A model generated the notes under the pieces. That model was not told the origin of the DNA and did no database searches. It saw only the letters and a program-made list of their open reading frames with translations. Of a stretch of DNA of 64,000 bases, positions 27,328 to 36,518 are shown piece by piece. The stretch lies in the NCBI GenBank assembly GCA_963664045.2, contig CAXXGT010000017.1, positions 62,001 through 126,000 on the forward strand, written 5' to 3'. The position numbers and the translations under genes were made by a program. The DNA comes from JAPPHA01 sp963664045. Its GTDB lineage: Bacteria > Pseudomonadota > Alphaproteobacteria > Rhodobacterales > Rhodobacteraceae. Within the stretch, counting starts at the first letter, position 1, and every line of letters begins with the position of its first letter.

Positions 27328-27900
27328 ATGCGTCTTGGCTTCAAGACGTGGTGCGAGACCACCGCGGAGAGGTATCGGACCGCTCTGGGCCTCAACCCGG
27401 TAGACCCCCTAGATTCCAAGGAGCTCGCGGCCCACCTCGGAGTTATCGTCTGACGACCGGAAGACGTGCCTGAGTTGTCCAAGGAGAGCCTGCGGCGGCT
27501 CACCAATCATGATTTGGGCAGTTGGTCCGCAGTAACGATCCGACACGACGACGCTAAGCTTACGATTGTCAACTCCGCGCACGCAGAAACCAGGCAGCGC
27601 AGCAGCCTGAGCCATGAACTTGCCCATATCATTCTCGACCACGAACCCAGTCGGATCGATCTCTCCCAAGAGGGGCACTTGCTGCTCAGCTCATATGAAC
27701 GGGAGCAGGAAGACGAAGCCGAATGGCTGTCAGGAACACTCTTGGTGCCACGCGCTGGCCTCCTGATCGCATATCGATTGACCACAGATCCACGAAGCCT
27801 GGCGAACCACTTCGGGGTCAGCGTGGACATGTTGAACTGGCGGCTCCGAATGACCGGTGTCGCCACCCAGGCACGAAGAGCTTGCAACTGGTCACGATGA
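27328..27900 (+). pseudogene. ImmA/IrrE-type metallopeptidase with in-frame stop
   Basis: Frame MRLGFKTWCETTAERYRTAL...ELAAHLGVIV, then TGA at 27451-27453, then RPEDVPELSKESLRRL continuing in the same frame to 27900. The family normally reads 'LGV.VW.PEDIPGLS', so TGG to TGA is likely. The zinc-protease motif HELAHIILDHE is intact, followed by EDEAEWLSGTLLVPR, the expected distal glutamate helix. ImmA-like proteases cleave phage or element repressors. The gene starts 12 bases after transposon T's end, so promoter and any upstream repressor partner may be lost. A downstream restart at 27466 would omit the N-terminal 45 residues. Confidence 0.8.
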
Positions 27901-28033
27901 ATGGCCGCGAGCTTTGTCATTGCGTGACAGCCCAACCGGCCTGTCATTTGCAAGCGATGTCGGAACCTTTGGCCACATCGAGGCGAGCGGCCTTTTCCGG
28001 CGCGAAGCTCAACGCTTGCTGCACACTGAGATT

Positions 28034-28062
28034 TTGACATATTCATTATTGCATGGTTTATA
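28034..28062 (+). promoter_or_regulatory. Promoter of the abiE operon
   Basis: TTGACA (28034-28039), 17-base spacer, TTTATA (28057-28062), near-consensus sigma-70 type, in an AT-rich 100-base island (27990-28125) that contrasts with the GC-rich surroundings. Just downstream an imperfect dyad ATTTTTAT...ATATAAAAT (28066-28089) overlaps the expected start site and is a plausible site for AbiEi autoregulation, known for this family. No other gene is visible in the 225 bases before abiEi. Confidence 0.65.
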
Positions 28063-28125
28063 GCCATTTTTATGTGATCTATATAAAATGAGGGCTTGTA
28101 GTGATTTTGATCATAAAGTATTTTA

Positions 28126-28974
28126 ATGGTTATGAACCCTCAAAGAACGCCACGCCTGAAACCGCTCCTGGATACCGTCCCTCCCGGCTTCATGGTGGAC
28201 ACACCATGGCTGAGGGCTCAAGGGATCGACTCGAAGTCCATACACGACTATGTCGCCCGCGGGTGGCTCGAACGCGTCGTCCGCGGCGTGTACCGCCGGC
28301 CGCTACCCGAAGGTGCGCAGGGCGGCCACAATGAGTCTTGGGCAATCCCGCTTCTCTCCCTGCAATGGCTCATGAAGTACGCCGTGCATCTCGGCGGAGA
28401 GAGCGCCCTCGACATGGCCGGCTATGCCCATTACCTGAGCCTCGGAGGAAGATCGCGCGTTCAGTTCTATGGCGAGGTGCCATCCTGGCTGAAGCGGCTG
28501 CCCATGCAAACCGAGATTGTCGTACGCCGGCGCACGCTCTTCGGCAATGACCCGCTCGGTATCGACGATGCCAATCCCGGGGCTGCGGGAACCCAACCGA
28601 TGGTGGACGTGTGGCGCTGGCCCCTCAGGACATCGTCGCCGGAACGCGCCATCCTCGAGGCCCTCGATGAGCTGCCGCGAAACACGACCTTCGAGAACCT
28701 CGACAAGGTGTTCGAGGGGCTGGTGTCGCTGCGACCCAAGCGACTTACGGCACTCCTGACGGCGTGCCGCAGCGTGAAGGTACGAAGGCTGTTCTTTGTG
28801 TTTGCCGACAAGCACCGGCACGCATGGCGCAAGCACCTGGACACCTCAGGGGTCGATTTCGGGTCCGGACCGCGGGCCTTGGTAGAGGGCGGCAGATTTC
28901 ATCCGGCCTACCGCATCTACGTACCCGAAGCATTCCTGCCCGGGACACCGCTAGCGGCAGACGCCGATGCTTGA
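28126..28974 (+). CDS. abiEi: AbiEi-family type IV antitoxin
   Basis: 282 residues. N-terminal winged-helix domain (PWLRAQGIDSKSIHDYVARGWLERV...GVYRRP) of the AbiEi_3_N type, then the AbiEi C-terminal domain (LGGESALDMAGYAHYLSLGG, RTSSPERAILEALDEL, FEGLVSLRPKRL). The protein represses its own operon and neutralises AbiEii, blocking abortive infection until phage attack. Its end overlaps the toxin start by 8 bases, the usual coupling. ATG 28126 or 28132 could both serve. Intact and probably functional, one of few intact host-defence genes here. Confidence 0.9.
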   Translation: MVMNPQRTPRLKPLLDTVPPGFMVDTPWLRAQGIDSKSIHDYVARGWLERVVRGVYRRPLPEGAQGGHNESWAIPLLSLQWLMKYAVHLGGESALDMAGYAHYLSLGGRSRVQFYGEVPSWLKRLPMQTEIVVRRRTLFGNDPLGIDDANPGAAGTQPMVDVWRWPLRTSSPERAILEALDELPRNTTFENLDKVFEGLVSLRPKRLTALLTACRSVKVRRLFFVFADKHRHAWRKHLDTSGVDFGSGPRALVEGGRFHPAYRIYVPEAFLPGTPLAADADA

Positions 28975-29881
28975 TCGATACGTGGCGCAGGTTCGCCTGC
29001 TCCTGAGCACCCTGCAGGATGTTGCCAACGAGACCGTGTTCGCGCTCAAGGGCGGCACGGCCATCAACCTGTTCTACAGGGACATGCCGCGGCTCTCCGT
29101 CGATATCGACCTGACTTACCTGCCAGTGACTGACCGCAAATCGTCACTCGAGGACATCGACGATGCCCTCGACCGCATAGTCGCGGCCATTGTTCGCCGC
29201 GACCCGCGGGTCAACGCGCGTCGCGCTGCAGGTGGCGGCAATGCCGACACGCGCATCATGGTGAGCGACGGCCAGTCGCAGATAAAGATCGAGACCTCCC
29301 CGGTGGCGCGAGGGGCGGTGTATCCGGCGCGAACGATGATCGCTTCGGAGACAGTGATGGAACTCTTCGGATTCGTCGAGACGACCGTACTGGCGTTCGA
29401 CGATCTGTACGGCGGGAAGCTTGCTGCCGCCCTCGATCGCCAGCATCCGCGCGACCTCTATGATGTGAAGCTCCTCTATGAGAACGAAGGTCTGACGGCA
29501 GACCTCTTCCGAACGTTCATGATCTACGTGGCGAGCTCCAACCGCCCGATGCACGAACTGCTGGCGCCAGCAGCGCCCCTCAGGGAGGAACTCTACGGCG
29601 AAGAATTCGTGGGGATGACTCGCCAGCCCGTCTCCTGGGACGCCCTGCTCGAAACGCGTCTCCGCCTGCATGCCGACATCGGTTCGCGGCTGACCGGCAA
29701 CATCGCGGACTTCCTGGTCGCCCTGCACGACGCCGAGCCGGACTTCCGCTTGATCGGCTTACCCGAAGCTGCTCACCTGCCCGCCATTCACTGGAAGCTG
29801 GTGAACCTGGAAAGGCTCAAACAAGCGGATCCCCAGAAGCACAGTACCCAGCGCGACGCGCTCGAAAGGCTCTTTCAGTGA
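28967..29881 (+). CDS. abiEii: AbiEii/MenA-family nucleotidyltransferase toxin
   Basis: 304 residues. DUF1814 nucleotidyltransferase fold: LKGGTAINLFYRDMPRLSVDIDLTY has the GG-x(n)-DxD signature with the catalytic aspartates; TTVLAFDDLYGGKLAAALDRQHPRDLYDVKLL is the second family block. Related MenA toxins add nucleotides to tRNA acceptor stems and stop growth. Starts ATG 28967, overlapping abiEi. Complete length, with all catalytic motifs visible. Together with abiEi it forms a type IV toxin-antitoxin/abortive infection pair. Confidence 0.92.
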   Translation: MLDRYVAQVRLLLSTLQDVANETVFALKGGTAINLFYRDMPRLSVDIDLTYLPVTDRKSSLEDIDDALDRIVAAIVRRDPRVNARRAAGGGNADTRIMVSDGQSQIKIETSPVARGAVYPARTMIASETVMELFGFVETTVLAFDDLYGGKLAAALDRQHPRDLYDVKLLYENEGLTADLFRTFMIYVASSNRPMHELLAPAAPLREELYGEEFVGMTRQPVSWDALLETRLRLHADIGSRLTGNIADFLVALHDAEPDFRLIGLPEAAHLPAIHWKLVNLERLKQADPQKHSTQRDALERLFQ

Positions 29882-29959
29882 AGCGCCCTGGAAAATTGCG
29901 GGTTGTTTCAAACCACTGACGACACGAGAAGGAAATGTCGTCGTCGACTCGGCGTCGTT

Positions 29960-30010
29960 TTAACATCTTCCCCGCCCTGAAGGGCGAGGATTTCCAGGAG
30001 GACTAGGCCA
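29960..30010 (-). ncRNA. IS200/IS605-type right end and predicted omega-RNA 3' part
   Basis: Downstream of tnpB (minus strand) lies AAATCCTCGCCCTTCAGGG then CGGGGAAGATGTTAA. The palindrome CGCCCTGAAGGGCG (29973-29986) forms the subterminal hairpin typical of right ends in this family. In characterised systems the 3' end of tnpB mRNA extending to this end is processed to the omega-RNA, with the guide taken from the flanking DNA beyond it (here below about 29960). The RNA itself is inferred, not seen. Confidence 0.55.
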
Positions 30011-31187
30011 CTTGGACAGTTCGCGCTTCATCACCTGCCCGACGGCTCGGCTCCACGCCCGGAGTGTTCCCCCGGTTGAGAATGTTGACCGCTGCGTTGC
30101 GGTCGGCATTGTCCCGGTGCCCGCACGCGGTGCAGACGAAGACAGCTTGGCTTTCGCGGCTCCGTCCGTCCACGGTCCCGCAGGACGCGCAGGTCTGGGA
30201 GGTGTACGACGGGTCGACCTTCACGAACCGTGCCGCCTTGTAGGCAAGCATGGTCTGGATCCGGTGCCAACCGACGTTCAGGATTGCGCGGTTCAACCCG
30301 CGCTTTTGGGCAACGTTCCGGCCCGGTTCATCGACCGTGCCTCGTGCGGAAGCCGTCATGTTCTTCGTGCGCAGTCTCTCGACCACAACGCCACCGTAGC
30401 GGCGGGTAATGTCCGTGGTGGCCTCGTGCGCCCAGTGCTTGCGCGCCCGCGCCTGACGGGCCTTGAGCCCGGCGGCCCACTTCTGTGCCTTGACCCACCG
30501 GCGCGACCCGCGCCTGCGGCGGCTGGCAATTCCCTGGGCCATCCGGATCAGGCGCTCGTGGCGATCGACCTCCTGCGGCAACATGTACGGCGTACCGTCG
30601 GACAGCATCAGCGGGACGGCCACGCCACGGTCGACGCCGACGGTCATTCCGTTGTCAGGCAGTGCGACATCGCGCATGCAGCCGATGCTGATCTGCCAGC
30701 CGAGAGCCGTGCGGGTGACACGCGCCTCGCGGATGCTGCCCTCGATGGCACGGTTGTAGCGCAGCTTGACCCAGCCGATCTTCGGCAGCTTCACACGCGC
30801 CCAGCGCCTGCTCAGCTTTTCAACGCGGATTTCGCGGCCGGCAAAGCCGAACGCTTCGTTCACGCCCTTTCTCTTTGGCCTGGGATAGCCGCCAAGACCC
30901 TTCCACGCCCGGCGGTAGGCCTCGTCGAGCGCCTTCAGCGTGCGTTGCATCGGTGTCACGTGAACGGCACGGACAAAGTCGAACTCGGCGCGCAGCGCGG
31001 TCAGTTCACGCGCCTGTGTCACGTAGTTGAGGTTGTTGCCTGTTCTGGCCTGGTCGTTCCGCCAATGGTTGCGGCGTTGCTCGAGCGCAAGGTTCCAGAC
31101 GAGGCGGCAGACGCCGGCGAACTGCGCCATCATGTCTTCCTGCTCTTGCGTGGGGCGGAGCGCGTATGTGTAGCCGCGGAAAATCAT
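30003..31187 (-). CDS. tnpB: TnpB, RNA-guided nuclease of an IS200/IS605-group element
   Basis: 394 residues (usual 370-430). N-terminal HTH region (TYALRPTQEQEDMMAQFAGV), WED/REC-like middle, RuvC-like active site Asp186 in GVDRG, Glu270 in VVVERL and Asp362 in DNADRN, and a zinc finger C333-x2-C336 ... C352-x2-C355. Programmable DNA nuclease that uses an omega-RNA to protect the element's own donor site. No tnpA (Y1 transposase) is adjacent, so this is an IS1341-type element, mobile only in trans. All catalytic residues are present. A highly eroded relative of its 3' end is at 10895-11012. Confidence 0.95.
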   Translation of the reverse strand: MIFRGYTYALRPTQEQEDMMAQFAGVCRLVWNLALEQRRNHWRNDQARTGNNLNYVTQARELTALRAEFDFVRAVHVTPMQRTLKALDEAYRRAWKGLGGYPRPKRKGVNEAFGFAGREIRVEKLSRRWARVKLPKIGWVKLRYNRAIEGSIREARVTRTALGWQISIGCMRDVALPDNGMTVGVDRGVAVPLMLSDGTPYMLPQEVDRHERLIRMAQGIASRRRRGSRRWVKAQKWAAGLKARQARARKHWAHEATTDITRRYGGVVVERLRTKNMTASARGTVDEPGRNVAQKRGLNRAILNVGWHRIQTMLAYKAARFVKVDPSYTSQTCASCGTVDGRSRESQAVFVCTACGHRDNADRNAAVNILNRGNTPGVEPSRRAGDEARTVQVA

Positions 31188-31229
31188 ATTAAGCTATATA
31201 TACACTGGATAAGCCGATGTCAAGCAACA

Positions 31230-31445
31230 AGCAAGGAATCGCAGGGCGATTTTATTGTCCGCGCGGTGATCGACGTGCGGTGATTTTGGGGCTGGCCATT
31301 TCGTTCTCGATATGGCAACGTGCCGGCCATGGTGATTCTTTCGACCCCTGAGTCGTCCATCGATCTTCGCGCAGTCACGGTGCGCCCGACGCGTGGCGCG
31401 CGTGAGCACCGGCTCTGGGACCTTTCAAAGTTCCACACTTGTATA
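31230..31445 (+). pseudogene. 5' remnant of a DUF4338-encoding insertion sequence
   Basis: Includes ILSTPESSIDLRAVTVRPTR and EHRLWD, the beginning of the protein whose longer, frameshifted copy lies at 46786-47281 (ILPSPDSSIDLRAVTERPTR, KHRLWD). Upstream DNA also matches that copy (GCGCGGTGATTTGGGGCTGG-type string in both). Homology ends near 31430, where the DruA-Tn5 fusion element begins, so this is a stub truncated by that insertion. Confidence 0.65.
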
Positions 31446-31473
31446 GGTGATCCGGTTTGTGTATGCGTCGGGC

Positions 31474-33275
31474 ATGCAGGTCGGTCTCCGCCATTTCGAT
31501 TCGCAGACGCTTGACTGGCTCGCCGGCGCCTTGCGTTCCGGCGAGCACACCCGTCACGCCCTGACCCGTGAGCTGTGCGAGCGCACCGGCTGGCGCAACG
31601 CCCTCGGCCGCCTGTGCCTGTCGGCGGCGGCGAAGGCGCTGCCTGCGCTCGCGGAGCGCGTGGGGATCGAGCTTCCGCCCGCGCGCGCGGTGCCGGATCC
31701 GACGGTCGCTCCCGCCGTCCCGGCCGGAGACGTTCCCGACACCAGGGTGGCCTGCGCGCTGGAGGAGTTCGGCCCCGTTTCGCTTGACCCGGTGGGCGCC
31801 GCCGCCGACCGCCGTCTCTGGGAGGCGATGATGGAGGCGCGCCATCCTCTGGGATGGGCGCGGCCTCCCGGTGGCCAGATGCGCTACTGGATCCGCTCGG
31901 AGCGTCACGGCGTCCTCGGCGGGATCGGCTTCGGGTCGGCGACCTGGCAGCTCCGGGCGCGGGACGAATGGATCGGATGGTCCGCCGACGCCCGTGCCGC
32001 CAACATCGGGCGCGTCATCTGCAACCATCGTTTCCTTCTGCTCGCCGGCGTGCGCGTCCACGGCCTCGCGTCGCAGGTCCTGCGCATGGCCGCGCGGAAG
32101 GTGGCGGACGACTGGGAATCCCGCTATTCTGTGCGCCCGGTGGCGGCCTACACCCATGTCGGCCCGGAGCACAGCGGATACTGCTACCATCGCGCGGGCT
32201 GGATCGTCGCCGGGCGCACCGGCGGACGCAGGGGCGCGGCCGGCACGGTGCGGGTCCTGGCGCTGGCGGACGGTTGGCGGACGACGCTCCGCCATGTGGA
32301 ACGCCGCCCGGTCGGGGCGCTGGCCGGCGCATATGACGGCGCGGACGCGGACTGGGCGGAGAGGGAGTACGGACGCACGGGCCACACCGACGGGCGGGTG
32401 CGCGACCGCATCGTCCGGATGGGCCGGTCCTGGCTGAGGAACATGGGGGAGGAGCTGCCGGTTATTTTCCCGGAGAAGGCGGAACAGAAGGCCGCCTACC
32501 GCTTGCTGTCGAACCCGAGGATATCCATGGAGCACGTTCTCGAGCCGCACTGCGAAGCGACCGCCGACCGTTGCCGCGGGGAGGCGGTGGTCCTTGCCGT
32601 GCAGGACACGACGGCCCTGAACTACACTGGCCTGGAGGCCACGGAAGGCCTGGCCGACCTCGGCGGCGGCGGCAAGGGGAGTGTCGGCATCCTCGCCCAC
32701 GCCGGGCTGGCGGTGACGCCGGAGGGCCGGCCCCTGGGCCTGTTCACGATGGACGCAGCCTTCCGGGAGGATCCCGAGACAGACAGCCGCCGATGGCTCC
32801 TGGGGCTCGATCGGGCGCGGGAGCTCGCGGAGGCCTGCCCGGGCACGCGGGTGATCTCCGTCTGCGACCGCGAGGGCGATTTCCGGGACCTGCTCGCCCA
32901 CGCCGTGGACGACGGGGACGCTCTGCTGGTGCGCGCCAGCCGTTCGGCAAAGCAGAGCGTGCGGACGTCCGACGGCGGCAAGGAATGCCTGTGGGAGCAT
33001 GTCGCCGCCCTGTCGCCCGTCGCGGTGACGGAACTGACGATCCCGGCCGCCGGCGGCCCGCGCGCCCGCAAGGAGCGCGTCGCCCGCCTCGAGATCCGCA
33101 CGGCGGAGGTCAAGCTGCTGCCGCCGCGCCGGGACCGCGGCGCGGAGCCGCTGCCCATGCTCGCCGTCTCGGCCACCGAGGCCGAGACCGCCGACGGCGA
33201 CGACCCGCTGCACTGGCTGCTGCTGACCACCGAGCGCCCGGCAGAGGGGGAGGCCGACGCCGTGCACGCCGCAAC
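31474..33275 (+). pseudogene. DruA(DUF4338)-Tn5-like transposase fusion, cut by IS66 copy B
   Basis: About 600 residues from ATG 31474 (MQVGLRHFDSQTLDWLAGAL). Residues 1-300: DUF4338 fold as in DruA of Druantia (RLWEAMMEARHPLGWARP, RDEWIGWSADARAANI, ICNHRFLLLAGVRVHGLASQ, DWESRY). Residues 300-600: an IS50/Tn5-like DDE core, with Asp in VLAVQDTTALNY and a second Asp in VISVCDREGDFRDLL. The frame runs into IS66 at 33276 (after DAVHAAT), removing the third catalytic residue region (Y-REK-like). The two domains are continuous in one frame with no junction signal. Truncated, so inactive. Confidence 0.88.
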
Positions 33276-33373
33276 GTAAGCGGGTAAACGGCGACGTCTG
33301 ATAATTCGGTTGCTCACGCGAGGGTTGGGTGGGGATAATTCCGGTCATTCATCAATGATCGGAGGAAATTGTC

Positions 33374-33658
33374 ATGTCAGGTTTGAATGGTTCGGCTGGT
33401 TCCCGTCGTGCGCCGGTGGTGCGCAGCGCAGACGAGTGGAGCGGCATCATGGCGGACTTCGAGCGCTCGGGGCTGTCGCAACGGGAGTTTTGCGAGTCCC
33501 GTGGGCTGTCCTCGAAGACCTTCTCGAACTGGCGGTGCCGTCTCCGCCCTGGGGGCGGGAAGGGATCCTTTGTCGAGCTTGCGCCGCCGGTTTCCTCGGG
33601 CTGGGACGTCGAGCTTGACCTGGGCGACGGGGTCGTCCTGCGGGTTCGGCGGTCGTGA
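33374..33658 (+). CDS. tnpA: IS66 TnpA, copy B
   Basis: Same 94-residue protein as copy A, with the same upstream RBS and the TGATG overlap with tnpB. Flanking bases between the IR and the gene differ slightly from copy A (ttgctcacgcgagggttgggt against ttgcccgtgcggggggtgca) and match copy C, so B and C share a more recent common source in this part. Confidence 0.9.
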   Translation: MSGLNGSAGSRRAPVVRSADEWSGIMADFERSGLSQREFCESRGLSSKTFSNWRCRLRPGGGKGSFVELAPPVSSGWDVELDLGDGVVLRVRRS

Positions 33659-34020
33659 TGCTCGGCGGCTGGCCGCGGGGCGGCATCTGGCTGTCGACGG
33701 ACCCGGCCGACATGCGGCGCAGTTTCGACGGGCTGTGCGCGCTGGTGTCGGGCCATCTCGGGTGCAATCCGGCCGATGGACGCTGGTACGTGTTCGTCAA
33801 CCGGCGCAGGACCATCGTGAAGGTCCTCGGCTTCGAGCGGGGCGGCTTCTTCATCTGGTCCAAGCGCCTGGAGCAGGGCCTGTTCGCCCCGCCTCCGGCC
33901 TCCGGCCATGCGGCGCTTGCATTGTCTTCGACCGAGTTGATGGCGCTGATCGACGGCATCGACGTCACCGTTCGCCGCCGTCGCAAGCGTTACGGCGGTC
34001 CCCGGCTGGCGTCCGGGTGA
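33658..34020 (+). CDS. tnpB: IS66 TnpB (OrfB), copy B
   Basis: IS66_Orf2 protein identical to the copy A product. A few silent changes distinguish the copies at DNA level (for example CGCAGG for CGCCGG at 33806). Starts at ATG 33658 overlapping tnpA's stop; the 3' end overlaps the end of convergent tnpC by 31 bases. Confidence 0.92.
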   Translation: MLGGWPRGGIWLSTDPADMRRSFDGLCALVSGHLGCNPADGRWYVFVNRRRTIVKVLGFERGGFFIWSKRLEQGLFAPPPASGHAALALSSTELMALIDGIDVTVRRRRKRYGGPRLASG

Positions 34021-35344
34021 GCCCGGACGACGGTCATGTCGATGCTGCCGGTCATCGGGTTGTCGGCGAAGAGCTCCTTCCACAGGCGTGGCGTCAGTTC
34101 GTGGACCCGGTCGGCCGGATGGGTGTCGATGCGCTGGAAGACATCGCCCAGATAGGTTGCAGGGCTGATCCCGAGCAGGAAACAGGTGGCGACGAGGCTG
34201 TTGACGATCCCGACGTTCCGTGCGCCGGATTCTGTCCAGGAAAACAGCCAGTTCTTCTGTCCCAGCTTGATGCGGCGCAGTGCGCGCTCGACACCATTCG
34301 AGTCGATCGGCACCAACGGGTCTTCGAGGAACACCTCGAGGGCCTGCTGGCGTTCGACGGCGTAGGTGACCGCCCGGCGGATCGGGTGCTTCGGCGTCAG
34401 CGCCGGGTCCCCGAGCGTCCGCTCACACCATTGCCAGAAGGCGTCGACCAGCAGGCGGGTGCGGGTGCGCCGCGCCTCCAGGAGCTCAGGCGGCGGCCGG
34501 GTACGGAATTCCTTCTCGATCCCGTACATGCCCCCGATCAGATCCAGCGCCTTCCCGGCGAACACCGGATGGTTGTCCAGCTGCTCCTCGAAATTGCGCC
34601 TGGAATGCGTCCAGCAATTCTGTTGCTTCACCGCCTCCCCCCGCGCCTCGGCGTACGCCGCGTAGGCGCCGTAGCCGTCGCTGACCAGCGTGCCGTCGAA
34701 ATCGCCGAGGAACTGCTCCACATGGTGGTGGGCGCGGGACGGCGCGAAGTGGAACACCACCTCGTCCCGGTCGCCGAGCACCGGCCAGTAGTAGCAGTCG
34801 CGGTAGGGACACCGGTTGCCCGACGCCCCCCGCACAGATCCCCGCATGCCCGTTAAGGCACGAGGCTCCTACCTCGGGTGATTGACGGCAAACCGTCTGT
34901 CCGGCCATGGGTGCACGGTCCGCAGCGGAGGCCAGAAGACCGCCGCCAGCAGGTCGACCTTGTCCCAGGTAAAGCGGTCCTTCTGCGACCGGCGGCGCAA
35001 GACGCGCAGCCAAAGTCGCTTGAGACGGAGCCCGAACGTCTGGAGGGATCGGGAGCTGGTCGGGACCGCGTAGTAACGCAGCCAGCCGCCCACAACCCGA
35101 CCAAGCCATATGGCGACCTCGTAGATGTTGTCGTGCATCCGTTGACGCAGTTCGGCCTCGATGCGCTTCAGGGTCCGGGTGACACGCTTCCTGATCGGCT
35201 TGCGCCCCAGTCCGAAACGTCCCTTCCGCGTGGTTCGGCAGTAATGCGTGAACCCGAGGAAGTCGAAGGTCTCGGGACGCCGCTCTCCCCGTGCCCGGCG
35301 GTTCGCCATCGCGAACCGGCCGAACTCGATGAGCCGCGTCTTGT

Positions 35345-35639
35345 TGTTGAATTTTTCTGTGTGCCGGCGGCTGGTTTGCTGATTATTTCGGTTCCGTTCC
35401 GGGGTCTTGTTGCGCACAGCTTTGATTTCTTCGGGGCTTTTGCCCGGGTGTTTTCTTCCATTTCCGGTGGCTGATTCCGGTCATCTCGTGCGGACGGGTT
35501 TGTGGCGCTTCTGGTCGGGGCTCCGATACAGGAAAGCCAAGGGCGCACTTTTTCATTGAGGCGGAATGCGTCGGATGATGCCGGCCCCGACGGCCACGGG
35601 CAAAGCGGGCCCGCGCTCATCGATTTGCGTGATTGCAGT
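35345..35639. other. Left subterminal region of transposon B'
   Basis: 295 bases between the left tip and the primase stop with no gene. Contains the TGTTG tip and pyrimidine-rich strings (ATTTTTCTGTGTGCCGG, GATTATTTCGGTTCCG, TTCTTCGGGGCTTTTGCCC) that probably include transposase-binding repeats, as in Tn7 and Mu ends. I could not align a convincing internal repeat by eye. Confidence 0.5.
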
Positions 35640-36518
35640 TTATCGTGGGTGTCGTGCCACGAGGACGGCGTTCCAGTCCTTTCCGCCTTTGGGTCTCAGG
35701 CGTTGTGTACGCGGGTCCCTGGCTGCGAGGGCTTCTGCTGCCTCGTCGCCGGCGTCATCGGCGTCGAAGGCACAGACGATGCGTTGGGGTTTCCATGCTT
35801 CGGCCCATGCGGGCAGTTTCCTGCCGGCGCCGGTTGCCGAGAGGAAGACGGTCCCGGAGTTTCGGAGTTCGGGCATGGAGAATGCGGAGAGGGCGTCGAT
35901 GGCACTCTCGGTGATGAAGAGGGTGTGCACGGTGTTACGGTCTGCGGGGATCCAGAAGCTTCCGCTGTCTTTTCGCGATCCCGGCGCCATTCCGCGGAAT
36001 GGCTTGCCGGCCGGTGGCATGACGGTTCCGAAGCATTCTGCTCCGGTTGGTTTCCGGTTCCTGTCGGTTGCGATGAAGACGGCGTTCCTTCGGGCATCGG
36101 CATGGAGGAGGCCGCGGCGGTTGAGTGCTGCGACGAGAGTGTCCGGGAGGGCCCTGTCCCTGGTGAGCCACTGGTGGATTGCGGGCCATGCGGACGCGGC
36201 GGGCGGCGGCAGGGCCAGTTCCCTGCGGGGTTCCTTTTTCGGCTCCGGTTCCGGCGCGAGATCCCCTGCGAGCAGCCGGAGGCGTTCCACGGCCCGGGTG
36301 AAGCTTCCGCCTTCGGCATGGATGACGAGATCGATGGCGCCGCCGCCGCCGCGGTTTTGCCGGTGGTCGTGGAACTTCATACCGGTGATGTTGATGACCG
36401 ATCCGTCGCGCCTGAAGCGGTTCCGGTCGCGGGGATCGCGGCGATAGCCGAGCCCGAGGGCGATCTCCCTGAGCGGCAGCTGCCGCAACCGGCTCCGGTC
36501 ATCCTGCCTGGTGCTCAT
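35640..36518 (-). CDS. B': DUF3991/Toprim primase-like protein
   Basis: 292 residues. N-terminal FHDHRQNRGGGGAIDLVIHA (CHC2/DUF3991-like), linker rich in E/P/K, then AIHQWLTRDRALPDTLVAAL, and a Toprim domain with FITESAIDALSAFS (Glu) and CAFDADDAGDEAA (Asp-x-Asp), ending RPKGGKDWNAVLVARHPR. Homologous in order and motif to the H and X1 proteins. ATG 36518 overlaps the ATPase stop (ATGA). A Toprim enzyme is not part of standard Tn7, Mu or Tn5053 machinery; its retention in three relatives argues for a functional role. Intact. Confidence 0.88.
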   Translation of the reverse strand: MSTRQDDRSRLRQLPLREIALGLGYRRDPRDRNRFRRDGSVINITGMKFHDHRQNRGGGGAIDLVIHAEGGSFTRAVERLRLLAGDLAPEPEPKKEPRRELALPPPAASAWPAIHQWLTRDRALPDTLVAALNRRGLLHADARRNAVFIATDRNRKPTGAECFGTVMPPAGKPFRGMAPGSRKDSGSFWIPADRNTVHTLFITESAIDALSAFSMPELRNSGTVFLSATGAGRKLPAWAEAWKPQRIVCAFDADDAGDEAAEALAARDPRTQRLRPKGGKDWNAVLVARHPR

